Notes under the pieces: model-generated
Seen by the model: the letters and a program-made list of their open reading frames with translations, nothing else
What the model was told of the DNA's origin: nothing
Database searches by the model: none
Shown: piece after piece, positions 54,176 through 63,498 of the stretch
How the letters are laid out: every line of letters starts with the position of its first letter
Position numbering within the stretch: the stretch's first letter is position 1
Assembly (NCBI RefSeq): GCF_000478195.2
Contig: NZ_AUZM01000018.1
Span: forward strand, 1 to 64,000
DNA from: Lyngbya aestuarii BL J
GTDB lineage: Bacteria > Cyanobacteriota > Cyanobacteriia > Cyanobacteriales > Microcoleaceae
Length of the DNA stretch: 64,000 bases
Reading direction: 5' to 3'
Made by a program: the position numbers and the translations under genes

Positions 54176-56575
54176 ATGATCAATCAACCGACGAGTCACC
54201 ATATACCGCCCCAGACCTGGAATCGTCCCATCGGTCTAGGTTGGGAAAAACCCTACACTGTCCGCTACAGCAGTAACCTCGATGATGGCCCCTGGCATGG
54301 GATGCCGTTAGGAGGGTTCGGGGCGGGTTGTATTGGTCGTTCATCGCGAGGAGATTTTAACCTGTGGCACCTTGATGGCGGCGAACATATTTTCCGCAAT
54401 TTACCCGCTTGTCAGTTTAGTGTATTTGAGGAAGTTAACGGCAAAACTCAAGCCTATGCCTTGTGTACAGAACCCCCAGAAGATGAGAGTTTATCAGCTT
54501 GGAATTGGTATCCAGCATCGTCTAACACACAAAAAACCGGAACCTATCACGCCCTTTATCCTCGCAGTTGGTTTGTTTATGAAAATGTCTTTAAAGCCCA
54601 ATTAAGTTGCGAACAATTTTCACCAGTTTGGGCAAATAACTATCAAGAAACCAGTTATCCAATCGCCGTTTTTGAATGGATTGCCCACAACCCCACAGAT
54701 GAACCAATAACCCTCAGTATTCTGTTCACTTGGCAAAATACAATCGGTTGGTTTACCAATGCTTTAAAACAGCCCAAAGTGCAAGTTAGAGATGATGGCA
54801 GTCCGGTTTATGAATATCAACCCCGTTGGGGAAATAGTGTCGGAAATTATAATCATTTAGTTGAAGATTTTCATCGGGTGGGTTGTCTAATGTCTCGCCT
54901 GAGTGCCAGTGAAGATGTCCGCGAAGGAGAAGGACAAATGGCAATTGCAACTATTACAAATCCGGCGGTAGAAGTCTATTATCACACCTGTTGGAATACA
55001 GCGGGAACGGGTGAGGAAGTTTGGCGTTATTTTGCCCAAGATGGAACTTTATTAGATGAAGAAAGTGAACATCCGGCAACCGAAGGAAGACAAATTGGAG
55101 TTGCTTTAGCAGTTAAGTTTACGATTCGACCTGGAAAAACCCGCAAAATTCCGTTTTTATTGTCTTGGGATTTACCGATTACTGAGTTTGAATCTGGGGT
55201 TTGTTACTATCGTCGCTACACCGATTTTTTTGGTCGAAATGGTAAAAATGCTTGGTCGATGATTCGCACGGCGATGAAGCATTCTGATCTTTGGTTAGAT
55301 AATATTAAAGCGTGGCAAAATCCGATTTTAAATCGTCAAGATTTGCCCTCCTGGTTCAAAATGGCGTTGTTTAATGAACTGTATTTGTTAACTGATGGGG
55401 GGACGCTTTGGAGTGCGGCAGATGAAAATAATCCTAAAGGTCAGTTTGCGGTTTTAGAATGTATCGATTATCGCTGGTATGAGAGTTTAGATGTACGGTT
55501 ATATGGGTCGTTTGGGTTACTTTTATTATGGCCGGAGTTGGATAAATCCGTTCTATTAGCGTTTGCCCGTGCGATTTCAAAAGGAGATAAAACGCCCCGA
55601 ATTATTGGTTACAATCAAGCTGAAGCAATTCGGAAAGCAACGGGCGCAACTCCTCACGATTTGGGCGCACCAAACGAACATCCTTGGGAGAAAACAAATT
55701 ACACTAGCTATCAAGATTGTAATCTTTGGAAGGATTTACCTTGCGATTTTGTGTTGCAAGTTTACCGAGATTTTCTGTTAACGGGAGGCGAAGATTATGA
55801 GTTTTTACAAGACAGTTGGTTAGCGATAGTTGAAACCCTAGATTATCTCAAAAATTTTGATAAAGACCAAGACGGAATTCCCGAAAATAGTGGCGCACCT
55901 GACCAAACCTTTGATGATTGGAAATTGCAGGGAGTTAGCGCTTATTGTGGGGGGTTATGGTTGGCGGCGTTGGAGGCGGCGATAGAAATCGGAAAATGTT
56001 TGCAGAAAACAGAATTTGCAACTAATTTTTCTCCGTCTATTTCTGAGACAATTTCAACTTATGAAAGTTGGTTAGAACAAGCAAAACCGATTTATAAAAA
56101 TTTGTGGAACGGTCAATATTTTCAGCTTGATAGTGAAAGTGGTTCAGATGTGGTGATGGCGGATCAACTCTGCGGTCAATTTTATGTTAAACTATTAGAA
56201 TTAGAAGATATTGTCTCTCCAGAAAAAACAATTTCAGCGTTACAAACTATCTATCAATCTTGTTTTCAAAATTTCTATCAAGGTCAACTAGGTGCGGCAA
56301 ATGGTGTTAGAAAAAATGGAGAACCTGTTAATCCCAATGATACTCATCCGTTGGAAGTTTGGACGGGGATTAATTTTGGGTTAGCTGCATTTTTAATTCA
56401 GATGGGAATGAGAGAAGAAGGGTTTAATTTGGCGGAAGTTGTGGTCAAACAAGTTTATGAAAATGGCTTGCAATTTAGAACCCCAGAAGCCATTACCGCA
56501 AGCGGAACGTTTCGGGCGAGTCACTATCTCAGGGCGATGGCAATTTGGGCGATTTATTATCAATGTAGGGAATAA
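54176..56575 (+). CDS. GH116 family beta-glucosidase/glucosylceramidase-like
   Basis: About 799 residues from the ATG at 54176 (an upstream in-frame TTG is less likely). The N-terminal domain (PLGGFGAGCIGRSSRGDFNLWHLDGGEH) and the (alpha/alpha)6 catalytic domain of bacterial GH116 are both seen. Catalytic candidates are the Glu in FNELYLLTDGGTLW (near 400) as nucleophile and the Asp in PDQTFDDW (near 580) as acid/base, as in TxGH116. No signal peptide, so cytoplasmic; substrates are probably beta-glucosides, not necessarily ceramides. The human relative is GBA2. Confidence 0.93.
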   Translation: MINQPTSHHIPPQTWNRPIGLGWEKPYTVRYSSNLDDGPWHGMPLGGFGAGCIGRSSRGDFNLWHLDGGEHIFRNLPACQFSVFEEVNGKTQAYALCTEPPEDESLSAWNWYPASSNTQKTGTYHALYPRSWFVYENVFKAQLSCEQFSPVWANNYQETSYPIAVFEWIAHNPTDEPITLSILFTWQNTIGWFTNALKQPKVQVRDDGSPVYEYQPRWGNSVGNYNHLVEDFHRVGCLMSRLSASEDVREGEGQMAIATITNPAVEVYYHTCWNTAGTGEEVWRYFAQDGTLLDEESEHPATEGRQIGVALAVKFTIRPGKTRKIPFLLSWDLPITEFESGVCYYRRYTDFFGRNGKNAWSMIRTAMKHSDLWLDNIKAWQNPILNRQDLPSWFKMALFNELYLLTDGGTLWSAADENNPKGQFAVLECIDYRWYESLDVRLYGSFGLLLLWPELDKSVLLAFARAISKGDKTPRIIGYNQAEAIRKATGATPHDLGAPNEHPWEKTNYTSYQDCNLWKDLPCDFVLQVYRDFLLTGGEDYEFLQDSWLAIVETLDYLKNFDKDQDGIPENSGAPDQTFDDWKLQGVSAYCGGLWLAALEAAIEIGKCLQKTEFATNFSPSISETISTYESWLEQAKPIYKNLWNGQYFQLDSESGSDVVMADQLCGQFYVKLLELEDIVSPEKTISALQTIYQSCFQNFYQGQLGAANGVRKNGEPVNPNDTHPLEVWTGINFGLAAFLIQMGMREEGFNLAEVVVKQVYENGLQFRTPEAITASGTFRASHYLRAMAIWAIYYQCRE

Positions 56576-56614
56576 TTTTCAGTCAAAATATTAACTCTCA
56601 TATGATATAATTAA

Positions 56615-59600
56615 CTATCTCAACCCTTGAGAAACAAACGCGGCCCAATAATAAGGATGGTTTAAACTTTCAGTTTTTCGCAGTTCAAACTGGGCTTTTC
56701 TTAAGGCTTCCGGGCGAATTTCTCCCCGGTTGCGGAACTGATAATAGAGTTGACAAAACTCGGCTGTTGAGTCGTCCTGCACCGACCATAACGTACTGAC
56801 AACACTTCGCGCCCCCGCAGTCAGGAAACCCCCCGCTAAGGTCAAAACATCGTCGGTCATTTCCGATAAAGAAAAATTGGTTTCGCAGCAGGATAGAAAC
56901 ACTTCCGAAAGTTGGGGAAAACGTTGGATGAATAGGTGGGCTAAGTCTAAAGTCCCGTCGGATAGTTGCAAGCCGGACTTCAGAGCGTTGCTGAGGTTGG
57001 AACTAGCGTGGTGACTGGAGTGGAGAAGATTAACCTCTCGGGCGAGTTCCAGGTAGTTGGCGATGGTGGCTTGTTTTTCTTTCAGGTGGCGGTCTGGGGG
57101 AACGCTGTAAAGTTCGGCGACTTTTTGACATTCTTTTGGGGTAAAATCTAAATCACCCGTGGCGTTTTCAACGATTCCCACAATGTTGGTTTTTACGGGT
57201 TTTCGCTGGTGGCAAAAGTCGAGGATTTGGCAACTCGGAACCACTCGAATTTGAAAGCGATCGCACAGATATTCTATTTTTGATAAATGGGATTGAGTTG
57301 CTGTTTTGGGTTCCTCATCCATATCCAAGTCAAAATCTCGATAACCCCGATGTTTGCCCACCGCAACGGGGGTTGAGGTTGTTCGTTTTTCTGTGTCTAA
57401 TTCCGAGAGGGGAAGGGCGGCGAAAGGGATTTGGTGTAGAGCTAGGTGGGGAACAATAATTAATTCTTCGACATCTTGCAGATGGCTTTCAATCAATTGC
57501 CGAAGTTTAAAACGTTGGGAGAGTGAGGCGAGGGTGGGTTGCATTTGGTTTTTCCATTCTTCCCGGAGTTGGATGCGTTTTTGGCGAGTTTGTTTGAGGA
57601 ATTCTTGGCGATCGCTTATTGTTTCTACTGAACCATCGGTTAATGTTACTAAAACGGCAGTATCAGTAATTTGTATCAACTTAATTTCATCAAATTGGCG
57701 GTTGAGGAGTTGGGCAGCGATGAAGAATTTTGCGTATTTGATATTAATGTAGGGTTGAAGCCAAGTTTGCCCAATCCAATTTTGTAGGGTTTCGTAGCTT
57801 TGTCCTTTGCAGGTGTAACAGGTGATTGATTTCTCACTATCTAAGCCCTCTCCACCTCTCCCCAACCCTCTCCTACGAGGAGAGGGAGCAATTGTATCTC
57901 CCCTTGCAGGGGAGATTATAGAGGGGTCGAGAGGGGAGTTAGCGTCGGGATGGCGGAGGATAAAAATAAAGGTATCGTTATCAGTCGTGTAGAAGTTGAG
58001 AAGGGCGGTTTTGCGATCGGGAATTAACTGCTGCATCTGCTGGAAACTGAGGGGAGTGGGTTGGAGTTGTGCGGCTAATTCGTTATTTTCACGGCGAATA
58101 CTTTCCCAAACTTGCTGTTTTTGGGCTGCTAATTGTTTAATTTTTTCCAGTTTAGCTTCGCTGGAGGCGGGAGTGGATGAACGATCTCCCATGATGTCAT
58201 CTGAAGGGGAGTTAAACCGGAGGCGATCAATTTGTTGTTGTAGGTCGAGATATTCTTGAACTTGGGGGGGGATGTCGCCTTTGGAGTAGAGGTCTTTATT
58301 GTGGAACAGGTCGGCGAGGAAGCGGGAACGGGAGCGATCGGCGTATTCGAGGGCTTTATCGTATTGTTTGAGATTAATATAGCATTGCACGATATTGGCA
58401 TAGACGCTCAGGTTATCTTCGAGAACTTGTTGACGGCGATCGTCGGTGAGGGAGGAGTTGCGAAGGAGTTCGATGGCTTCGATAGCGGGTTTGTAACCTG
58501 TAATGGCGAGTTCCCAGTTACCTTGAGTAAAAGCAATGTTGCCTAAGTTGCGTCCAGCATAAATACAGTCCTTTGGCATGGTTTTGAGAGTGGCAATTTT
58601 TAGACTATCTTGGAAGGCTTGAATAGCTTTTTCCGTCTGACCTGAATCTTGGTAAGCCTTGCCCAAATTGCCCAGGGAAGCAGCTTCTCCGTTGCGGTTT
58701 TTGAGTTCCCTTTTGAGGGTTAAAGACTGTTGATGGTATTCAATTGCCCGCTCGTACTGCCCCAGGGAGCGGTAGGCAATGCCTAAGTTGCCCAGGGAAA
58801 TCGCTTCTCCGTTGCGGTTTTTGAGTTCCCTTTTGAGGGTTAAAGACTGTTGATGGTATTCAATTGCCCGCTCGTACTGCCCCAGGGAGCGGTAGGCAAT
58901 GCCTAAGTTGCCCAGGGAAATCGCTTCTCCGTTGCGGTTTTTGAGTTCCCTTTTGAGGGTTAAAGACTGTTGATGGTATTCAATTGCCCGCTCGTACTGC
59001 CCCAGGGAGTCGTAGGCAATGCCTAAGTTGCCCAGGGAAATCGCTTCTCCGTTGCGGTTTTTGAGTTCCCTATTGAGGGTTAAAGACTGTTGCAGGTATT
59101 CAATTGCCCGCTCGTACTGCCCCAGGGAGCGGTAGGCAATGCCTAAGTTGCCCAGGGAAATCGCTTCTCCGTTGCGGTTTTTGAGTTCCCTATTGAGGGT
59201 TAAAGACTGTTGCAGGTATTCAATTGCCCGCTCGTACTGCCCCAGGGAGTCGTAGGCAATGCCTAAGTTGCCCAGGGAAGACGCTTCTCCTTGGCGGTTT
59301 TTGAGTTCCCTTTTGAGGGTTAAAGACTGTTGATGGTATTCAATTGCCCGCTCGTACTGCCCCAGGGAGTCGTAGGCAATGCCTAAGTTGCCCAGGGAAA
59401 TCGCTTCTCCGTTGCGGTTTTTGAGTTCCCTATTGAGGGTTAAAGACTGTTGCAGGTATTCAATTGCCCGCTCGTACTGCCCCAGGGAGTCGTAGGCACT
59501 GCCCAAATTGTCCAGGGAAATCGCTTCTCCGTTGCGGTTTTTGAGTTCCCTATTGAGGGTTAAAGACTGTTGCAGGTATTCAATTGCCCGCTCGTACTGC

Positions 59601-60031
59601 CCCAGGGAGTCGTAGGCATTGCCTAAGTTGCCCAGGGAAGCAGCTTCTCCCTTGCGGTCTTTGATTTCCTGATAGATGGTGAGGGTATTTTGCCAAACTT
59701 GGAGAGCAAGGGTAAATTGACTGGTTTGATACCACCGAATGCCAAGGTTAAATAATGTATCTGCGGTTTCTTGGCGGATAGTTTGGGGCTGTTGGGAACT
59801 GCCGAGATATTCGCCTAGTTCTAGGAGAAGGTTAATTAAAAAACTGGCTTCGTTAGCTCTACCATTGTTAGCAAACAAGGCAAACAATTCTGCAACCTCT
59901 GCCATTACCTGCAACAACTCTGGCTCGACTAACTCCCAGTTATTACTCAAAACTTGATTTCCTTCCCCACTCTCACAGGTGAGAAGCTCTTGGATAAGTT
60001 TGATATAGGCTTGTAAACGTTCTTCGTTCAT
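56615..60031 (-). CDS. TPR-CHAT caspase-like protease
   Basis: 1138 residues. A helical N-terminal part (about 1-120) is followed by eight almost identical 40-residue TPR units (about 130-450) and a diverged unit, a middle region (about 480-800), and a C-terminal CHAT domain (about 880-1138). Catalytic His is in LHSSHHASSN (near 1005) and Cys in FLSCCETN (near 1048), so the protease looks active. A palindrome-derived insertion occurs at about 700-730. CHAT proteases of cyanobacteria are thought to be caspase-like effectors; the TPR units likely bind a partner. It is the centre of the island at 56.6-64 kb. Confidence 0.93.
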   Translation of the reverse strand: MNEERLQAYIKLIQELLTCESGEGNQVLSNNWELVEPELLQVMAEVAELFALFANNGRANEASFLINLLLELGEYLGSSQQPQTIRQETADTLFNLGIRWYQTSQFTLALQVWQNTLTIYQEIKDRKGEAASLGNLGNAYDSLGQYERAIEYLQQSLTLNRELKNRNGEAISLDNLGSAYDSLGQYERAIEYLQQSLTLNRELKNRNGEAISLGNLGIAYDSLGQYERAIEYHQQSLTLKRELKNRQGEASSLGNLGIAYDSLGQYERAIEYLQQSLTLNRELKNRNGEAISLGNLGIAYRSLGQYERAIEYLQQSLTLNRELKNRNGEAISLGNLGIAYDSLGQYERAIEYHQQSLTLKRELKNRNGEAISLGNLGIAYRSLGQYERAIEYHQQSLTLKRELKNRNGEAISLGNLGIAYRSLGQYERAIEYHQQSLTLKRELKNRNGEAASLGNLGKAYQDSGQTEKAIQAFQDSLKIATLKTMPKDCIYAGRNLGNIAFTQGNWELAITGYKPAIEAIELLRNSSLTDDRRQQVLEDNLSVYANIVQCYINLKQYDKALEYADRSRSRFLADLFHNKDLYSKGDIPPQVQEYLDLQQQIDRLRFNSPSDDIMGDRSSTPASSEAKLEKIKQLAAQKQQVWESIRRENNELAAQLQPTPLSFQQMQQLIPDRKTALLNFYTTDNDTFIFILRHPDANSPLDPSIISPARGDTIAPSPRRRGLGRGGEGLDSEKSITCYTCKGQSYETLQNWIGQTWLQPYINIKYAKFFIAAQLLNRQFDEIKLIQITDTAVLVTLTDGSVETISDRQEFLKQTRQKRIQLREEWKNQMQPTLASLSQRFKLRQLIESHLQDVEELIIVPHLALHQIPFAALPLSELDTEKRTTSTPVAVGKHRGYRDFDLDMDEEPKTATQSHLSKIEYLCDRFQIRVVPSCQILDFCHQRKPVKTNIVGIVENATGDLDFTPKECQKVAELYSVPPDRHLKEKQATIANYLELAREVNLLHSSHHASSNLSNALKSGLQLSDGTLDLAHLFIQRFPQLSEVFLSCCETNFSLSEMTDDVLTLAGGFLTAGARSVVSTLWSVQDDSTAEFCQLYYQFRNRGEIRPEALRKAQFELRKTESLNHPYYWAAFVSQGLR
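57843..57935. repeat. Palindromic small-repeat insertion within the CHAT gene
   Basis: Two perfect hairpins lie in frame: CCCTCTCCT-ACG-AGGAGAGGG (57866-57886) and TCTCCCC-TTGCA-GGGGAGA (57897-57915). They encode the low-complexity segment with PSPRRRGLGRGGEG. Both halves resemble short dispersed repeats of cyanobacterial genomes. Confidence 0.75.
58683..59642. repeat. Eight 120-bp near-identical tandem repeats (TPR units)
   Basis: Eight 120-base units in frame, many identical to each other except at a few sites. Two variants alternate (YLQQSLTLNREL and YHQQSLTLKREL; DSLGQ and RSLGQ). The near identity at silent sites shows homogenisation by recombination. Confidence 0.95.
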
Positions 60032-60101
60032 AGTAGATTCTTGGGGGTTGGTTGTTATTATCTTCGGAAAATAGGGTGTTGGGGGTGGGGCGCGGAGATT
60101 T

Positions 60102-60989
60102 TTAACTTTTCACAACTTTAAACTCTTGATAACAACCTTGCCAACTCGACGGATTATCGCTCAACCACCCCCAAAGCTGATTCATGCGATCGCTTGTCCA
60201 GTTGGGAATAAATTCTTGTTTCGTCGGTTTCAACCAATCAAAATCGAGAGCTTCTTTGAGTGCGATCGCAATATATTCATCTGTTCCGGGTGTTGTTAGC
60301 CTGATTCCCATTTTCTTCTGCTGATACCAATAAGACTCAGTTTGTGGCAGTCGAATGACGTTTTCATCCGCCCGATATTGGGGAGCAAAAACCATTGATG
60401 GACACAAAAAACAACGTTGGGTTAGTCCCCTATGCAATAACAGCAAATAACGGGATTCTGGGGGTAGTTTAATCGTGATAAACAACGGTTCACCAACGGG
60501 TAACGGTTCGGGTTCGGGAAGTTCGGGGAGTTCCCAATTTCTCACAGTTTCCGGTTTAATCTTAATCCAATTTTCATCATCCATTTGCTGTTTCAACGGT
60601 TCCCAAAATAAATGATCTAATTCCCAACGAGGATATTTATCATCCCACAACCATTGATAAACTTCCCTCCAAATTCCTCTTTGACCCTGCTTTCTATTGT
60701 TCCAATTCTGACTTTCTTGTTGATCGCTATTGAGTTCGAGTTGGTATTGGTTTACCAGTTCTCTAATTACCTCAGCCAGCTTCCTCTGAATATCTGTTGG
60801 TAAACAATTTAATTCCTGTTTTATCAAGCTGGCAATAGTCTGATCATCATTGTTGTTTGGATTGTTTTTTAATTGATAATTTTCAGGATGAAAACGCAGC
60901 CGAAATAAGCATCGATGTTCCTTGGCTGCTGCTGGTGTTTGGTCGGGAAATAGAGAATGAGCTATCTCTTTGAGAAATTTGTCGTTCAT
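60102..60989 (-). CDS. DUF4384-like protein next to the CHAT gene
   Basis: 295 residues. The N-terminal part (about 1-90) is helical. Residues about 105-150 carry YQWLWDDKYPRWELDHLF. Residues about 175-265 (LFITIKLPPESRYLLLLHRGL, CLCPS-like FLCPSMVFAPQ, IRLPQTESYW, GTDEYIAIALKEAL) resemble DUF4384, a beta-rich domain found with proteases and NTPases of bacterial conflict systems. It is soluble, has no catalytic motif that I can see, and lies 70 bases upstream of the CHAT gene on the same strand, so the two are probably co-transcribed. Confidence 0.65.
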   Translation of the reverse strand: MNDKFLKEIAHSLFPDQTPAAAKEHRCLFRLRFHPENYQLKNNPNNNDDQTIASLIKQELNCLPTDIQRKLAEVIRELVNQYQLELNSDQQESQNWNNRKQGQRGIWREVYQWLWDDKYPRWELDHLFWEPLKQQMDDENWIKIKPETVRNWELPELPEPEPLPVGEPLFITIKLPPESRYLLLLHRGLTQRCFLCPSMVFAPQYRADENVIRLPQTESYWYQQKKMGIRLTTPGTDEYIAIALKEALDFDWLKPTKQEFIPNWTSDRMNQLWGWLSDNPSSWQGCYQEFKVVKS

Positions 60990-61239
60990 GCTTCACAGCC
61001 TCCCGTTCGGGTTGGGATGGTTTTATATGATTTAGTTTAGCAATCTTTTCAGCAAACAACTACTAAATTTTGTTGTTATGAGGGATTTTGCGATTTGCTG
61101 CCATTTGAAAATATTTGACTGTTATTTGCTAATATTTCGATTAATTTCAGGTGTAAAAATTGAGATTTAAAAGCATTAAATTAGAGGTGATTTTCATAAA
61201 AAGCAAGCCATAATAAAAGGGTCATTCTTTCGATTATCG

Positions 61240-61878
61240 GTGATGAAACAGAAACAATTTATCCTTGTTTTTATTCTAGGATGCCTGGGGTTCTTAGGAT
61301 TCCAATCGATGCAAAACTCGACATCCGAACCCGCCACCGTGCAACTCGTCCTGCAACCGAATACAGCCGAACTGATATCAACAACCGAAGACCTTCTCCA
61401 CGTTTTTTCCCGTCGCGTCAGACCCCATCATTGGGTTGAAATTAGCATGATTTCCCAACAGGAAAACCCCGAAATTTTACTCTCCAAACAAGCCAATCGT
61501 CGGAGTATTCAACAACTGCGATCGCAACTCGATCCCAACCCTCAAACCCCGGAATTAGAACCCATTCCCTCATCAGATACAGCCATCGTCGCCGCCCTCC
61601 AACGGTTTAGCGATCGCGTGGTAGCAACCAACGGTAAACACCCCATCTATTTTTATGTTGTCACCGATGGAACCTCGGACCCGCAAGCGATCGCCCAACT
61701 CCGGGAAATCAGCAAAACTCTGACCCAATACAACCTGGAAACCGCCCATCTTTTCGTCCTGGGTTTGAACCCCAAACACCGCCTATCAATGGCCGGGGGG
61801 TTTGCACCCATAGGCGATCAGGTCGAGTTTGCCAGCAACAATTACGACGAGTGGGTACAACTGCTGAGAAAATTCTAG
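61240..61878 (+). CDS. Membrane-anchored vWA-like protein, degenerate metal site
   Basis: 212 residues (GTG at 61240, or ATG at 61243). One N-terminal hydrophobic segment (about 5-22) anchors or exports it. The rest alternates strands and helices as in a von Willebrand A fold: VQLVLQPNTAEL, HPIYFYVVTDGTSDP and TAHLFVLGLN. The usual DxSxS of the metal site is replaced by QPNTA, so it probably does not bind Mg in the normal way. The vWA match is by pattern only. It is the first plus-strand gene of the island. Confidence 0.5.
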   Translation: MMKQKQFILVFILGCLGFLGFQSMQNSTSEPATVQLVLQPNTAELISTTEDLLHVFSRRVRPHHWVEISMISQQENPEILLSKQANRRSIQQLRSQLDPNPQTPELEPIPSSDTAIVAALQRFSDRVVATNGKHPIYFYVVTDGTSDPQAIAQLREISKTLTQYNLETAHLFVLGLNPKHRLSMAGGFAPIGDQVEFASNNYDEWVQLLRKF

Positions 61879-61945
61879 CGCCCAAATTGCCAGCCGCCAC
61901 TGCCATAGCAATGTTACCTGATTTGTAAAAAATTAATCAATCTCA

Positions 61946-61972
61946 GCCCCCAATTTTTGGGGGTTTGGGGGC
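61946..61972 (+). terminator. Alternative hairpins between the vWA-like and membrane genes
   Basis: CCCCCAA (61947-61953) can pair with TTGGGGG (61957-61963), or the extended GCCCCCAA with TTTGGGGGC (61964-61972). The two stems exclude each other. A terminator or an attenuator is possible. Confidence 0.4.
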
Positions 61973-62041
61973 AATATCGTTGACAACATTTCAGCATAAT
62001 TCACCCGGCAAAATATCTACTTTATTAAGGAGAATAATCCA

Positions 62042-63208
62042 ATGTCTATCAGATCGTTCAAACAATTTATTGCGACTTTTTTCGGTGGATTTTTCTGGGA
62101 TACGCCGTTAATATCCTGGTCAGACGGTACATTTGAATTCCAATCTCTCCTGGAAGAATGTCATACAAATCGCCTCGCCAAAATCTTGGAATATTACAAA
62201 CCCGAACTCTTTCAACGGTGGTATTGGGTGGTACTCGCCGCCGCTTACAAAGCCAAAAACGCACAACAGTCTTTATCGACATTAGAAAAAGAACAGGAAG
62301 AACTCAGCAGTAAAGTCAGTTTCATGGAAGCCGTGTTAGACATCGAACTTCCACCCCCACCCCAACCGGAACCTTGGCAAATACTGCTAACTATCGGTTT
62401 ATCGATCATGTTGTTATTGGGAATTGCGGAATTTTTCGGCTTGGAAGTTCAAAGCATTACCAACAACCAGTTCATACAATTTTTCTTGGTATTTTCGGGA
62501 GCAGTTTGTATGAATTTGGGAGAATATATCGGCATTTTGCAAATCGTGAAAGCGGTACGCCGCTACGACCCCAAACGCAGTTTTTCCGACGATAACCGCT
62601 ACGCCAATAGTATTCCATTTTGGGAAAGAATCAAGAGTGGGGATGCTGCAATTTGGTTATCTTTTGCAATTGTCCTGATGGAAACAGCTTTTGCGGCTCC
62701 GGGTTTGATTGGTTTATTGCCGCCAAAATTGTCTGTAGAACCGCTTTTTCAACTCACAGTTTTTGCCGCAGCAGGGCTGGCTGCAACCATCAATATTATG
62801 ATTGCTTGGGGAAATGCTTTGTTAGAAATTCAGTGGGAACAGGAGGTGCAGGAAATTCGCCAACGTCATCGCCAAGCTTTTGTTTCTTCGGAGTCGGACT
62901 CCAACTTGATTGACGAAGTTGTTATCGAGCGAGAAATGAACAATTACCGTCGGGAGTTGGCAGAAGCAAAGGCGCGTTTGGAGTTAAAAAATCGGTCGCT
63001 TGAGAAGCAAAAGCGGGAAGTTGATGACTCTAAAGAACGGGCAAGACGGGAGTTTGAACGCTGGGAATTTTCGGTGCGAAAGTGGCTGAAAGAGAATCCT
63101 GAAGTTGTCAAAAACTTCGTTGAGTCGGAATCAAAGCCGTCTAACAATGGGTATCATTCGGTTAAAAATGGCTTGGATATTTTCTCAGAGGAAATGAAAG
63201 AATCCTAG
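62042..63208 (+). CDS. Four-helix membrane protein with C-terminal coiled coil
   Basis: 388 residues, started after AAGGAG. An N-terminal soluble part (about 1-110, Trp/Phe-rich) is followed by four hydrophobic segments (about 117-137, 147-170, 200-224 and 234-260) and a long charged coiled coil (about 285-345; RRELAEAKARLELKNRSLEKQKREVDDSKERARREFE). No enzyme motif is seen. I do not recognise the family. By position it could anchor or signal for the vWA-like and CHAT proteins; this is inference. A strong terminator follows. Confidence 0.6.
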   Translation: MSIRSFKQFIATFFGGFFWDTPLISWSDGTFEFQSLLEECHTNRLAKILEYYKPELFQRWYWVVLAAAYKAKNAQQSLSTLEKEQEELSSKVSFMEAVLDIELPPPPQPEPWQILLTIGLSIMLLLGIAEFFGLEVQSITNNQFIQFFLVFSGAVCMNLGEYIGILQIVKAVRRYDPKRSFSDDNRYANSIPFWERIKSGDAAIWLSFAIVLMETAFAAPGLIGLLPPKLSVEPLFQLTVFAAAGLAATINIMIAWGNALLEIQWEQEVQEIRQRHRQAFVSSESDSNLIDEVVIEREMNNYRRELAEAKARLELKNRSLEKQKREVDDSKERARREFERWEFSVRKWLKENPEVVKNFVESESKPSNNGYHSVKNGLDIFSEEMKES

Positions 63209-63254
63209 AGCAAAAACTTGGCCCGGTTGTTATCAGTCTCCGAAAAAAATAAAT

Positions 63255-63293
63255 CCTTAGAAGGAGTCCTGTATTCTGCCCTTCTAAGGTTTT
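63255..63293 (+). terminator. Rho-independent terminator after the membrane protein gene
   Basis: CCTTAGAAGG (63255-63264) pairs perfectly with CCTTCTAAGG (63280-63289), followed by TTTT. A run of A precedes it. The rest of the gap 63209-63498 shows no gene. Confidence 0.85.
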
Positions 63294-63498
63294 GATTGCG
63301 GTAATATTGCATATTTTTTAAGGGTTTAAATAGCTAAATCATCGGTGAATACGTCCAAATCAAATTAAATATTTGGTTCGATAAATAGCCGGAAATTGCT
63401 GCAAGTGACAGCCGGGTGTTCAAAAATTGAAAAATTAAAATCACGGTGCTATAATCGGCACACTGCTAAAATAATTTAATCCGAATTGAGGAAAACCA

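Noticed and set aside
58683-59642. CRISPR array
   Set aside because: The regular period of 120 bases is fully coding, gives TPR units and has no spacers.
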